Positions 18,681-25,948 of a stretch of 64,000 bases of DNA are shown one piece after another. This DNA is from Kushneria aurantia DSM 21353 (lineage in GTDB: Bacteria > Pseudomonadota > Gammaproteobacteria > Pseudomonadales > Halomonadaceae). Positions within the stretch are counted from its first letter, which is position 1, and every line of letters starts with the position of its first letter. The translations under genes were made by a program, and so were the position numbers. The notes beneath the pieces were generated by a model, which worked only from the letters and a program-made list of their open reading frames with translations, was not told where the DNA came from and made no database searches. The stretch covers positions 1 through 64,000 of the forward strand of contig NZ_KB907866.1 of NCBI RefSeq assembly GCF_000382245.1. Reading direction: 5' to 3'.

Positions 18681-18893
18681 ATGACCTGCGAACTCAACCC
18701 CACTCGCGCCTTTTGGCTGGGCCATCTTTACTGTGCCTCGACACTCAACATGCCGCTAAGTGACTACGCCGACTCACAGGCGTTAACTCTCACCGACCTG
18801 CTGACATGGGAGAAGCGCTTGAACGTGCAGGGCTTGCCGGTACCACCACGCTGCCGCCCCGCGCGTTTTTTGTCGGTGGAGGTGGTGACATGA
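18681..18893 (+). CDS. IS66 accessory protein TnpA-like
   Basis: A 70-aa product in the tnpA position of IS66, beginning MTCELNPTRAFWLGHLYCAS. It is shorter than the ~100-aa TnpA of classical IS66 and I see no clear helix-turn-helix, so it may be a variant or a trimmed form. The stop overlaps the tnpB start (ATGA), as usual in this family. It has an accessory role in transposition. Confidence 0.65.
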   Translation: MTCELNPTRAFWLGHLYCASTLNMPLSDYADSQALTLTDLLTWEKRLNVQGLPVPPRCRPARFLSVEVVT

Positions 18894-19246
18894 TCCGCCC
18901 CGGTACCGATCTGACGGTATACCTGTGCCGCGAGCCCGTGGATATGCGGAAACAAAACGATGGGTTGGCCCTGTTGGTCCAGGAGGCCATGGACTTGAAC
19001 CCGTTCGATCAGGCGCTGTTTGTGTTCGGCAACCGCCAACGCGATAAGGTGAAGCTGCTGTTCCGGGAGCGTAACGGTTTTGTGGTGTGGTACAAGCGCC
19101 TGGAGCGCGAGCGGTTTAAGTGGCCAGCGCACCTGGAAGGCGACACCGTCACGTTAACCGGCCAGGAACTGAACTGGCTGCTGGACGGGGTTGATCTGAA
19201 GGCCATGCAACCCCACAAAGCGCCGTATTTTCAGCAGGTTGGTTAG
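18890..19246 (+). CDS. tnpB: IS66 accessory protein TnpB
   Basis: A 118-aa TnpB (Orf2) protein. The conserved signatures VDMRKQNDGLALLVQ, LFVFGNRQRDKVKLL and WYKRLERERFKWP are all present at normal spacing and length. ATG 18890 overlaps the preceding stop. It is required for IS66 transposition, with unknown biochemical activity. Intact. Confidence 0.9.
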   Translation: MIRPGTDLTVYLCREPVDMRKQNDGLALLVQEAMDLNPFDQALFVFGNRQRDKVKLLFRERNGFVVWYKRLERERFKWPAHLEGDTVTLTGQELNWLLDGVDLKAMQPHKAPYFQQVG

Positions 19247-19291
19247 CTTTTTTACTCCTGTTTCAGTGGCGTTTTTGGTACACCAAGCGGT

Positions 19292-20840
19292 ATGAAAAAC
19301 GCCGATCCCTCCTCGCCAACGATCTCCCGGCTTGAGCGCAAGCTGGCCGCTGCCGACGCTGAAAATGCGCGGTTGTTGGCGTTGATGGAGAAAAAGGAAG
19401 CCCAGTGGGAAGCCACCAGACAATCGCTGTTTGAACAGTTCCGGTTGGCCCTGGAGCGTCAGTTCGGTCCTTCCACCGAGAAGTATCAGGTGGACCAGAA
19501 GGATTTGCTGATCAACGAAGCCGAAGTGGCGGTTGACGAGGAAGACGGCGGCACCGACGAAAAAGCGCCGCTCTCGGGGTGGCCGGGTGGCGCTGCCCCC
19601 CGAGCTTCCCCGGGTTGAGGTGGTGCATGAACTCCCTGAAGAGGCGCGCCACTGCCAGGACGATGGCACCGCGCTCACGGTCATTGGCGAAGAAGTGAGC
19701 GAGGAACTGCATGTGGTGCCCGCCCGGGTCGAGGTGATCCGTCATGTGCGACACAAATACGCGTGCCGCACCTGCGAAGAGGGCGTCAAAACTGCCCCTG
19801 CGCCCGCCAGATTACTGCCCAAAAGCAATGCCAGCGCCACGCTGCTGGCCTATGTCGCGACGGCTAAATACCAGGACGCCCTGCCGCTGTACCGGCAAAG
19901 CCAGCTCTTTGCCCGCCATGGTGCCGAGATCCCCCGTAACACCCTGGCCCGCTGGATGGTGCAGGCCGGTGAACGCATCGCCCCGTTGGTCGAGACGCTA
20001 CGCCAACACCTGCTCCGTGCCCCGCTGATCCACATGGATGAAACGACGCTCCAGGTGAACCAGGAAGCGGATCGTAACGCGAGTGTCACGTCCTGGATGT
20101 GGGTACAGCGCGGAGGGCCGCCGGGCCAACAGGTGGTCTTGTTCGACTATACCGCCAGCCGCGCCGGACAGGTGCCCGTTGACCTGTTGGGCGACTATGC
20201 GGGGCGCTTAATCACCGATGGCTACGAAGGCTACACCGAGATCGTGCGTCGCAATGGGATCACCCATGCGGGCTGCTGGGCACATGCCCGGCGCAAGTTC
20301 GTCGAGGCGCAAAAAGTGCAGCCCAAAGGCAAGACCGGCAAGGCCGACTGGGCGCTCAACCAGATCCGTAAGCTCTACGCCGTGGAGACGCAGGCCAGGG
20401 CCCCGGGACCGGAGGCGCGCCAGGCGCTGCGTGACCGGAAGAGCCGCCCGTTAATCGATCAACTGCGTCAATGGCTCGACAAGTCACTGGCCCGGGTACT
20501 GCCCAAAAGCGCACTGGGGAAAGCGCTGCACTACCTGGATAATCAGTGGCTACGCCTGACCCGGTTCCTGGACGATGGTCTGATCCCGCTGGATAACAAC
20601 CCGGCCGAGAACGCTATCCGCCCGTTCGTGGTGGGGCGCAAAAACTGGTTGTTCAGCCACACCCCGAGCGGTGCACAGGCCAGCGCGGCGATCTACAGCC
20701 TGATCGAAACCGCCAAAGCGAATGGCCTCTCGCCCTACGAGTACCTGCAGTTCGTGTTCGAAACGCTGCCGACCCTCGGCGAGGATGACGAACTCAATAC
20801 GCTGCTCCCCTGGTGCTGGAAAGACACTCTACCGGTTTAA
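19292..20840 (+). pseudogene. tnpC: IS66 transposase TnpC with a one-base frameshift
   Basis: The N-terminal coiled-coil part (19292 to about 19560, LERKLAAADAENARLLALME) and the long catalytic part (to 20840) lie in different frames. They would join if the run of five A's at 19560-19564 were four, giving DEKRRSRGGRVALPPELPRVE. The remainder contains the zinc-ribbon-like CRTCEEG, HMDETTLQVN, ITDGYEGYTE, HAGCWAHARRKF and DNNPAENAIRPFVVGRKNW, the conserved TnpC core. The length near 515 aa is normal for the family. This is either a true mutation, a sequencing error in a homopolymer, or slippage-dependent expression. Confidence 0.85.
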
Positions 20841-20877
20841 CTCAGGCCGCAAAAGGTGGGGTTCGTGGACCGCTTAC

Positions 20878-21050
20878 GAATGTCCCAACAAGTCCCTGAT
20901 ACTCGTCAGAGCTTCTCCCTTACTAGCGAACGAGGAGGCGTAACAGCGTCGCAAATCGTGGAAGCGAATCTCGGGGCGCCCCATCTTTTCTCTGGCTTCC
21001 TCGAAGTGGTCGATCTGGCCAGGACCAACTGGCCGTGGCGGCGCAAGAAA
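20878..21050 (-). pseudogene. tyrosine recombinase (phage-type integrase) remnant
   Basis: On the minus strand, in one frame, the sequence reads DHFEEAREKMGRPEIRFHDL, then RRCYASSFASKGEALTSIR and DLLGHS, where IS66 begins. This is the catalytic HxLR...LLGH region of tyrosine recombinases. The N-terminal half and the terminal Tyr are missing, so only about 55 residues remain. It suggests an integrative element once ended here, at the right edge of the island. Confidence 0.75.
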
Positions 21051-21053
21051 TAG

Positions 21054-21662
21054 TTAGTACTCTGTGGTGGATGAATCGCGCGTCAGCAGCCCCGAGGCCA
21101 GCTGACGGAACGCATCGGTTGCTCTCTCCAGCACGTCGGCATCATCGCTGGCGGCGACCCAGAGCGCGGCGTTGAGCGCCGCGCCATTGACCAGCCGGGC
21201 GGCGGCTTCCACGTCCACCGGCTTGACGACTCCTTCCCTGCTCAACGTTTCCAGCGTCGTCATCGTCGCCAGCAGGCAGCGGTTCTGGCTCGGCCACTGG
21301 GAGGGATCTCCCAGTACCGCCGGGCCATCCAGCAGCACGATGCGCTGGATCTCGGGATCGCGCGCCAGCTCGATGTAGGCGCCGCCCTCAGCCAGCAGTC
21401 CCTCCCAGGCGTTCGTATGGCGCTGCCCGATCTCGTGGGCACGGGCGGCCATCTCGCTGTCGAGCCGGTCGACCACGGCAGCGAGCAGACCCCGCTTGTC
21501 GCCGAAGTGATGATAGAGCGCGCCACGGGTCAGGCCCGCGCGGGCGGTGAGTTCATCCATCGAGGCGCCGGCGTAGCCCTTCTCGGCGAAGGCTGCTCGC
21601 GCGGCATCGATCAACCTGGCGCGGGTCTCTTCCAGCATCTCGGCGCGACGGCGTCGGGCCAT
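21054..21662 (-). CDS. TetR/AcrR-family transcriptional regulator
   Basis: A 202-aa repressor. The N-terminal helix-turn-helix is typical (ARAAFAEKGYAGASMDELTA then RAGLTRGALYHHFGDKRGLL, residues about 20-60), with a variable ligand-binding C-terminus. ATG 21662 is chosen for its GGAGACACC ribosome-binding site; a longer frame upstream reads through the operator side. It is divergent from the RidA-like gene across three regularly spaced palindromes, which it probably binds to control both genes. Confidence 0.9.
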   Translation of the reverse strand: MARRRRAEMLEETRARLIDAARAAFAEKGYAGASMDELTARAGLTRGALYHHFGDKRGLLAAVVDRLDSEMAARAHEIGQRHTNAWEGLLAEGGAYIELARDPEIQRIVLLDGPAVLGDPSQWPSQNRCLLATMTTLETLSREGVVKPVDVEAAARLVNGAALNAALWVAASDDADVLERATDAFRQLASGLLTRDSSTTEY

Positions 21663-21723
21663 GGTGTCTCCTGTCTTCAAAGCGGAATTCACGCTGCAGA
21701 GAGTATCGCAGGGTAGAAAAAAA

Positions 21724-21793
21724 TGGCATACGCGGCGTATCTCTATTTGACATACACCCCGTATGTGTCATTAATATACCCCTCGTATGTCAA
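21724..21793. promoter_or_regulatory. three TetR operator-like palindromes at 24-bp spacing
   Basis: CATAC-GCGGC-GTATC (21727-21741), CATAC-ACCCC-GTATG (21751-21765) and TATAC-CCCTC-GTATG (21775-21789) each have a 5-base spacer. They repeat exactly every 24 bp between the divergent TetR and RidA-like genes. Such arms fit dimeric TetR binding. Confidence 0.75.
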
Positions 21794-21830
21794 TGAACTC
21801 GCGCGTAGCGCTTCCCCAAGGAGTCAAATC

Positions 21831-22247
21831 ATGTTGCAAGCTCAGCCTGACCAGTCGCCGCAGCCGGTCTTTCCGGCCAACCGTAGCGCACTCTACGAGA
21901 AGCACGGCTACTCGGCCGCGATTCGCTCCGGCGACCTGCTGTTCGTCTCCGGTCAGGTCGGTGGCCGGGAGGACGGCTCGCCGGAGCCCGATTTCGAACG
22001 CCAGGTCGCGCTCGCCTTCGACAATCTAAAAGCGGTGCTTGCCGCCGCCGGCTGCGGGCTGGAGGATCTCGTCGACGTCACGACATTCCATACCGATCCG
22101 GAGCATCAGTTGGATGCGGTGTTGGCGGCCAAGTCGCGCCACTTCCCGGCGCCGCCCTATCCCAACTGGACCGCCGTGGGCGTGACCTGGCTGGCCGGGT
22201 TCGATTTCGAGATCAAGGTGGTGGCGCGAATCCCCTGCGATGGCTGA
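21831..22247 (+). CDS. RidA/YjgF-family protein
   Basis: A 138-aa protein of the RidA superfamily, trimeric enzymes that hydrolyse reactive enamine/imine intermediates or related small molecules. Recognisable elements are GDLLFVSGQVGG, QVALAFDNLKAVLAAAGCGL, VDVTTFHTD and YPNWTAVGVTWLAG. The canonical C-terminal Arg-containing motif (RxxV..LP) is replaced by ...VTWLAGFDFEIKVVARIP, so the exact subfamily activity is uncertain. ATG 21831 follows AAGGAG. It is divergent from and probably repressed by the TetR protein. Confidence 0.88.
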   Translation: MLQAQPDQSPQPVFPANRSALYEKHGYSAAIRSGDLLFVSGQVGGREDGSPEPDFERQVALAFDNLKAVLAAAGCGLEDLVDVTTFHTDPEHQLDAVLAAKSRHFPAPPYPNWTAVGVTWLAGFDFEIKVVARIPCDG

Positions 22248-22271
22248 TGCCGGCGGCCTCGCAATCAAAAA

Positions 22272-22291
22272 CGCCCCGCGATGGCGGGGCG
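22272..22291. terminator. hairpin after RidA-like gene
   Basis: CGCCCCGC-GATG-GCGGGGCG forms an 8-bp stem preceded by AAAAA, but no T-tract follows on the plus strand. It may end transcription of the RidA-like gene weakly, or act better in the opposite direction. Confidence 0.5.
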
Positions 22292-22356
22292 GGATAGAAG
22301 ACCATCATATCCTTTAAACGCTAGCTGCCATGCATAGGCGTACTCGTCGTTCTTTT

Positions 22357-22374
22357 GATAGCATTGATAGCATT
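22357..22374 (+). repeat. tandem 9-bp repeat before fitA
   Basis: GATAGCATT occurs twice in direct succession, 23 bp upstream of the antitoxin start. Position suggests an operator for the ribbon-helix-helix antitoxin; this is inference. Confidence 0.45.
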
Positions 22375-22396
22375 GTAATCACAAGGAGGGTCTGGC

Positions 22397-22639
22397 ATGG
22401 CTTCGATCACGATCCGCAACCTGGATGAGCAGTTAAAAGCTCAGCTTCGTATGGAGGCGGCCAGGCATGGTCGTTCCATGGAAGAGGAGGTTCGCATCAT
22501 TTTGCGTAGTGCCTTGAACCAGACTCAGGCAAAGGGGTTGGGGAGTCGCATACGTGAGCGATTTGCAGACGCGGGGGGCATCGAACTGGAAGTACCGCCC
22601 AGGTCTGATAAGCCTCGTGATCCGGGCTGCGGCACATGA
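22397..22639 (+). CDS. fitA: FitA-like ribbon-helix-helix antitoxin
   Basis: An 80-aa protein with an N-terminal Arc/MetJ-type ribbon-helix-helix (MASITIRNLDEQLKAQLRME then HGRSMEEEVRIILRSAL) and a C-terminal tail (SRIRERFADAGGIELEVPPR) that resembles the toxin-blocking tail of FitA. An AAGGAGG ribosome-binding site lies just upstream. The stop overlaps the toxin start by four bases. It is expected to bind its own promoter with the toxin. Confidence 0.88.
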   Translation: MASITIRNLDEQLKAQLRMEAARHGRSMEEEVRIILRSALNQTQAKGLGSRIRERFADAGGIELEVPPRSDKPRDPGCGT

Positions 22640-23058
22640 TTATTCTCGATACCAACGTGCTATCCGAGCTGATGCGGCCTGTGCCAGATGCTCGGGTTGC
22701 CGACTGGCTGGATAGGCAGGATGCTATTTCCGTGACAATTTCCTCTATTACAGTCGCTGAAATTCTTTATGGCATCGAACGCCTGCCCAACGGCAGGCGT
22801 AAGCGTGGTTTTGCAGCCATGGCGGCGGCTATGTTCGAGGAAGACTTCTCTGGACGCATCCTGTCATTGGATAGCGGGTCTGCGATTCACTACGCAGAGC
22901 AGGTTGCTGCCAGCGAGAGTGCAGGAAGGCAGGTTCACATGGCTGATGCCCAGATTGCGGCTATCTGCATCCAGTATGAAGCGGTATTGGCGACACGCAA
23001 CGTAAAGGATTTCGAGACGTTGAGTGTGAAGACGATCAATCCCTGGGAAATGGGATGA
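22636..23058 (+). CDS. fitB: FitB/VapC-like PIN-domain toxin
   Basis: A 140-aa PIN-domain ribonuclease toxin. Acidic active-site residues are visible in MIILDTNVLSELMRP (D5), TVAEILYGIERLP (Glu) and HMADAQIAAIC (Asp), plus VLATRNVKDFE near the end. Size and motif order match FitB. It is coupled to the antitoxin by ATGA overlap. Probably a stabilisation or stress module; both genes look intact. Confidence 0.9.
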   Translation: MIILDTNVLSELMRPVPDARVADWLDRQDAISVTISSITVAEILYGIERLPNGRRKRGFAAMAAAMFEEDFSGRILSLDSGSAIHYAEQVAASESAGRQVHMADAQIAAICIQYEAVLATRNVKDFETLSVKTINPWEMG

Positions 23059-23077
23059 TATCGGTACACTATCTCCA

Positions 23078-23965
23078 TCACCCCCGCAGCGCCTCCAGCA
23101 CCACGCGAAAGGCCGCGGTATGCTGGCGTCGGCTGGGGTAATACAGATGATGGCCGGTGAAGGGCTCGGACCACTCGGCCAATACCTCGCACAGCTCGCC
23201 GCGCTGAATCGGCGCTGCCACCAGGCCGTCGGGCAGCTGCGCCAGGCCCACGCCGGCGAGACAGGCGTCCAGTATCTGCACCACGCTGTTCATGATCAGC
23301 GGACCGCTGACGCGGACGCGAAACTCGTCCTCGCCGCTGCCGAATTCCCAGGCAAACAGCCCGCCATGAGTGGGCAGGCGCAGGTTGATGCAGCGGTGAG
23401 TGGTCAGTTCTTGCGGCGTTTGCGGTGCGCCGTGGCGGGCGAGATAGGCCGGCGCGGCAACGGTGACAAGGCGCATTGCCGGGCCGATGGGCACGGCGAT
23501 CATGTCGGCGTCGATGGTGCCGCCCAGCCTTACGCCGGCGTCGTAGCGCGTGGCGACGATATCGGTCAGACCGTAGTCGGTACTCAGTTCGATCGTAATG
23601 TCGGGATGGGTGTCCCACAGCGTTTTCAGCCTGGGCCACAGCACGTAACGGGCGGCGAATTCGTCGGCGTTGATGCGAACTGTGCCGGTGGGGCGTTCGC
23701 GGAAGTCGACGACCTCGCTGACGTGGGTCTCGATGGCATCGAGCAGCGGCGCGATTTCGCGCAGCAGCTTTTCGCCGGCTTCGGTATGGGTGACGCTGCG
23801 CGTGGTGCGTGTCAGCAGGCGCACACCGAGGCGCTCTTCCAGTGCACGGATGGTCTGGCTGACCGCCGAGGGCGAGACACCGAGCTGCGCCGCCGCACGG
23901 GTGAAGTTACCCTCGCGGCCGACAGTGACGAAAACCGCCAGGTCGTTGAGATGCTGCGCTGCCAT
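23078..23965 (-). CDS. LysR-family transcriptional regulator
   Basis: A 295-aa LysR protein. The N-terminal winged helix-turn-helix reads NFTRAAAQLGVSPSAVSQTI followed by RALEERLGVRLLTRTTRSVT. The periplasmic-binding-protein-like effector domain follows, and the overall form is that of the group with an ALE..LGVRLL start. It is divergent from the alpha/beta hydrolase gene (130-bp shared intergenic region), which it probably controls together with the downstream reductase. Confidence 0.92.
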   Translation of the reverse strand: MAAQHLNDLAVFVTVGREGNFTRAAAQLGVSPSAVSQTIRALEERLGVRLLTRTTRSVTHTEAGEKLLREIAPLLDAIETHVSEVVDFRERPTGTVRINADEFAARYVLWPRLKTLWDTHPDITIELSTDYGLTDIVATRYDAGVRLGGTIDADMIAVPIGPAMRLVTVAAPAYLARHGAPQTPQELTTHRCINLRLPTHGGLFAWEFGSGEDEFRVRVSGPLIMNSVVQILDACLAGVGLAQLPDGLVAAPIQRGELCEVLAEWSEPFTGHHLYYPSRRQHTAAFRVVLEALRG

Positions 23966-24094
23966 TGTGAAGCTCTGCTTAAAACTGTAATTAGCATTAT
24001 ACCCATAAAACCGTTAATCCATCCTTGCTATCTTGTCGATATCGAGGCGCTTTGGCCTCTTGAGACAGGCAATCCAATCCCGAGGAGGATGGCA

Positions 24095-25039
24095 ATGGAC
24101 GACTATATCTTTACCCTCAGTGACAGGGTGGTGCGTCAGCCGGTCACTTATGAAAACCGCTTCGGCATCGCGCTGTCCGGTGATCTTTACGTTTCGAAGG
24201 ATTTCGATGAAAGCGGTTCACTGCCGGCGCTGGTGGTCGGTGCTCCCTACGGCGGTGTAAAGGAGCAGGGTCCGGGTATCTACGCCAACGAGCTGGCGCA
24301 GCGCGGCTATGTGGTGCTGACCTTTGACCCCTCCTATAACGGCTATTCGGAAGGCGTCCCCCGTCGCATCTCCTCGCCGGAGCTCTTCGTCGAGGATTTT
24401 CACGCCGGCGTCGACTTTCTGGGCAATCTCGAGGGGGTCGATCGCGAACGTATCGGCGTTATCGGTATCTGCGGCTCGGGCGGCTTCGGGCTGAGTGCGG
24501 CGCAGGTCGATCCGCGTATCAGGGCGGTGGCCACGGTCAGCATGTACGATATTTCGCGCATGCACGCCGAGGGGTTCGCCGGCAGTCTGGATGAAAAAAC
24601 GCGCAGGGCGAATCTCGACATGATGGCGCGCCAGCGCTGGGAGGACGCCGCCAGCGGCCGGCCGAAGCTCTCGCCGCGCGGCTCACCGCTGCAGATCGAC
24701 GAAGAGACGCCGGCCATTGGCTGCGAGTTCGGTGAGTTCTATTCGCGTCCGCGCGGCTATCATCCCAACTCCACCACCCAGTTCACCCTGAGTTCGTCGA
24801 TGGCGTTCATGAACTTCCCGATGCTGGACAAGCTGTCGTGGATTGCGCCGCGGCCGATTCTGCTGGTGATGGGGGAGGAGGCGCATTCGCGCTACTTCAG
24901 CGAAGACATTTACGCCGCGGCTGCCGAGCCTAAAGAACTTTATGTGGTCCCCGCAGCCAACCACGTCGACCTGTACGACAGAACCGACCTGATTCCCTTC
25001 GACAAGCTGGTCGATTTTTTCAATGACGCGCTGAGATAA
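24095..25039 (+). CDS. alpha/beta hydrolase with Cys-type nucleophile elbow
   Basis: A 314-aa dienelactone-hydrolase-like alpha/beta hydrolase. ATG 24095 lies six bases after GAGGAGG and is favoured over 24089. The strand-order signature YVVLTFDPSYNGYSEG and the nucleophile elbow GICGSGGFG (C126) are clear. ILLVMGEEAHSRYFSE holds the probable acid and ANHVDLYD the catalytic His. Cys in the elbow is known in the dienelactone hydrolase/YcjY-like branch. The substrate is unknown. It pairs with the downstream NADP-binding protein under a LysR regulator. Confidence 0.85.
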   Translation: MDDYIFTLSDRVVRQPVTYENRFGIALSGDLYVSKDFDESGSLPALVVGAPYGGVKEQGPGIYANELAQRGYVVLTFDPSYNGYSEGVPRRISSPELFVEDFHAGVDFLGNLEGVDRERIGVIGICGSGGFGLSAAQVDPRIRAVATVSMYDISRMHAEGFAGSLDEKTRRANLDMMARQRWEDAASGRPKLSPRGSPLQIDEETPAIGCEFGEFYSRPRGYHPNSTTQFTLSSSMAFMNFPMLDKLSWIAPRPILLVMGEEAHSRYFSEDIYAAAAEPKELYVVPAANHVDLYDRTDLIPFDKLVDFFNDALR

Positions 25040-25116
25040 TCGTTTTGATCGCAGGTGGGCGATTATCCTGATGGCGGCACGCAATCCAAAGGTGTTTCAC
25101 CCACAGGGAGGTGGTC

Positions 25117-25770
25117 ATGAAAATCGGTATTCTGGGGTGTGGCCTGATGGGCGGCAAGCTGGGCGTACTGTTCGCCCGCGCTGGCCATGAGGTGATGTTC
25201 AGCTACTCAAGGCGTCAGGCAAAGCTCGATGATCTGGTGCGCCGGGGCGGCGCAACGGCGCGCAGCGGCACCCCCGCTCAGGCGGTGGCCGAGGCGGCGG
25301 TGATTCTGCTGGCGGTGCACTGGTCGCGGCTCGACGACGTACTCGCGCAGGCCGGCAACCTCGACGGCAAAACGGTGGTGACCTGCTGCGTACCGCTCAG
25401 CGATGACGACTCGGCGCTGGTGGTTGGCCACAGCGACTCCGGTGCCGAGCAGATCGCCCGTAAACTGCCCGGCGCGCGAGTGGCGGCGGCGTTTCAGACC
25501 ACGCCCAGCGAGGTATTCGCGGAAGTCTTCGCCGCCCGTGAACGCGCGGTGAAGGCAAGCTGTGTCTACTGCAGCGATGACCCTGAAGCCGGACGTGCAG
25601 CGGCGCAGCTGCTCGAGATCATCGGCTTCGAGCCGGTGGATGCCGGGGCGCTGCGCAACGCGCGCTACACCGAGCCCTTTGCACTGCTGACCGCGCAGCT
25701 CGCTTACGGCACCGGCAACGGCCCCGAATGGGCCTACCGCTTTGGCCGCTTCGACACGCTGGTGGGTTGA
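25117..25770 (+). CDS. NAD(P)-binding oxidoreductase, F420-dependent NADP reductase-like
   Basis: A 217-aa Rossmann protein. The dinucleotide-binding loop is GILGCGLMGGKLG (residues 4-16), with SYSRR after the second strand suggesting NADP preference. KTVVTCCVPL and the C-terminal AYGTGNGPEWAYRF region follow, giving overall similarity to NADPH-dependent F420 reductase (FNO)-like and ProC-like folds. ATG 25117 with GGGAGG upstream is preferred over GTG 25111. Its physiological substrate is not evident. It lies 77 bp after the hydrolase and is probably co-transcribed. Confidence 0.82.
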   Translation: MKIGILGCGLMGGKLGVLFARAGHEVMFSYSRRQAKLDDLVRRGGATARSGTPAQAVAEAAVILLAVHWSRLDDVLAQAGNLDGKTVVTCCVPLSDDDSALVVGHSDSGAEQIARKLPGARVAAAFQTTPSEVFAEVFAARERAVKASCVYCSDDPEAGRAAAQLLEIIGFEPVDAGALRNARYTEPFALLTAQLAYGTGNGPEWAYRFGRFDTLVG

Positions 25771-25879
25771 GCACGCTCAAGCGGGCCAGGAACGCTGCAG
25801 GCGGCGCGAGGATGGCTGACGCCTCCCGCCTGCGCGCGGTAGCCAACAGGACACTTATACCCGGTATCACGAATGCCGA

Positions 25880-25907
25880 TTGGACGCTCGCCGGGACCCT
25901 TTATAGA
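25880..25907 (+). promoter_or_regulatory. oadA: sigma-70-like promoter for oadA
   Basis: TTGGAC (25880-25885) and TATAGA (25902-25907) are separated by 16 bases, about 40 bp before the gene. Confidence 0.5.
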
Positions 25908-25948
25908 GTGGTGTTATCGAACACCCAACAATGACAAGGGCCGCCGCC

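Larger units (their letters stand above)
18601..20877 (+). mobile_element. IS66-family insertion sequence
   Basis: The 2277-bp element has ends GTAAGCGATCCACAAAACCC (18601) and, inverted, GTAAGCGGTCCACGAACCCC (20858-20877). Inside are tnpA-like, tnpB and tnpC genes in the canonical order. The usual 8-bp target duplication is not found: 18593-18600 and 20878-20885 differ. This indicates rearrangement on the left, where a second left end lies. The right end abuts an integrase fragment. Confidence 0.88.

Noticed and set aside
20856-21053. 65-aa plus-strand ORF after IS66
   Set aside because: The minus strand of the same stretch reads a clear tyrosine-recombinase core, so the plus frame is a shadow.
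23120-24094. A 639-aa plus-strand frame that would extend the hydrolase far upstream
   Set aside because: The first 325 codons run antisense to the LysR gene with no family resemblance; the hydrolase has a proper ribosome-binding site and start at 24095.
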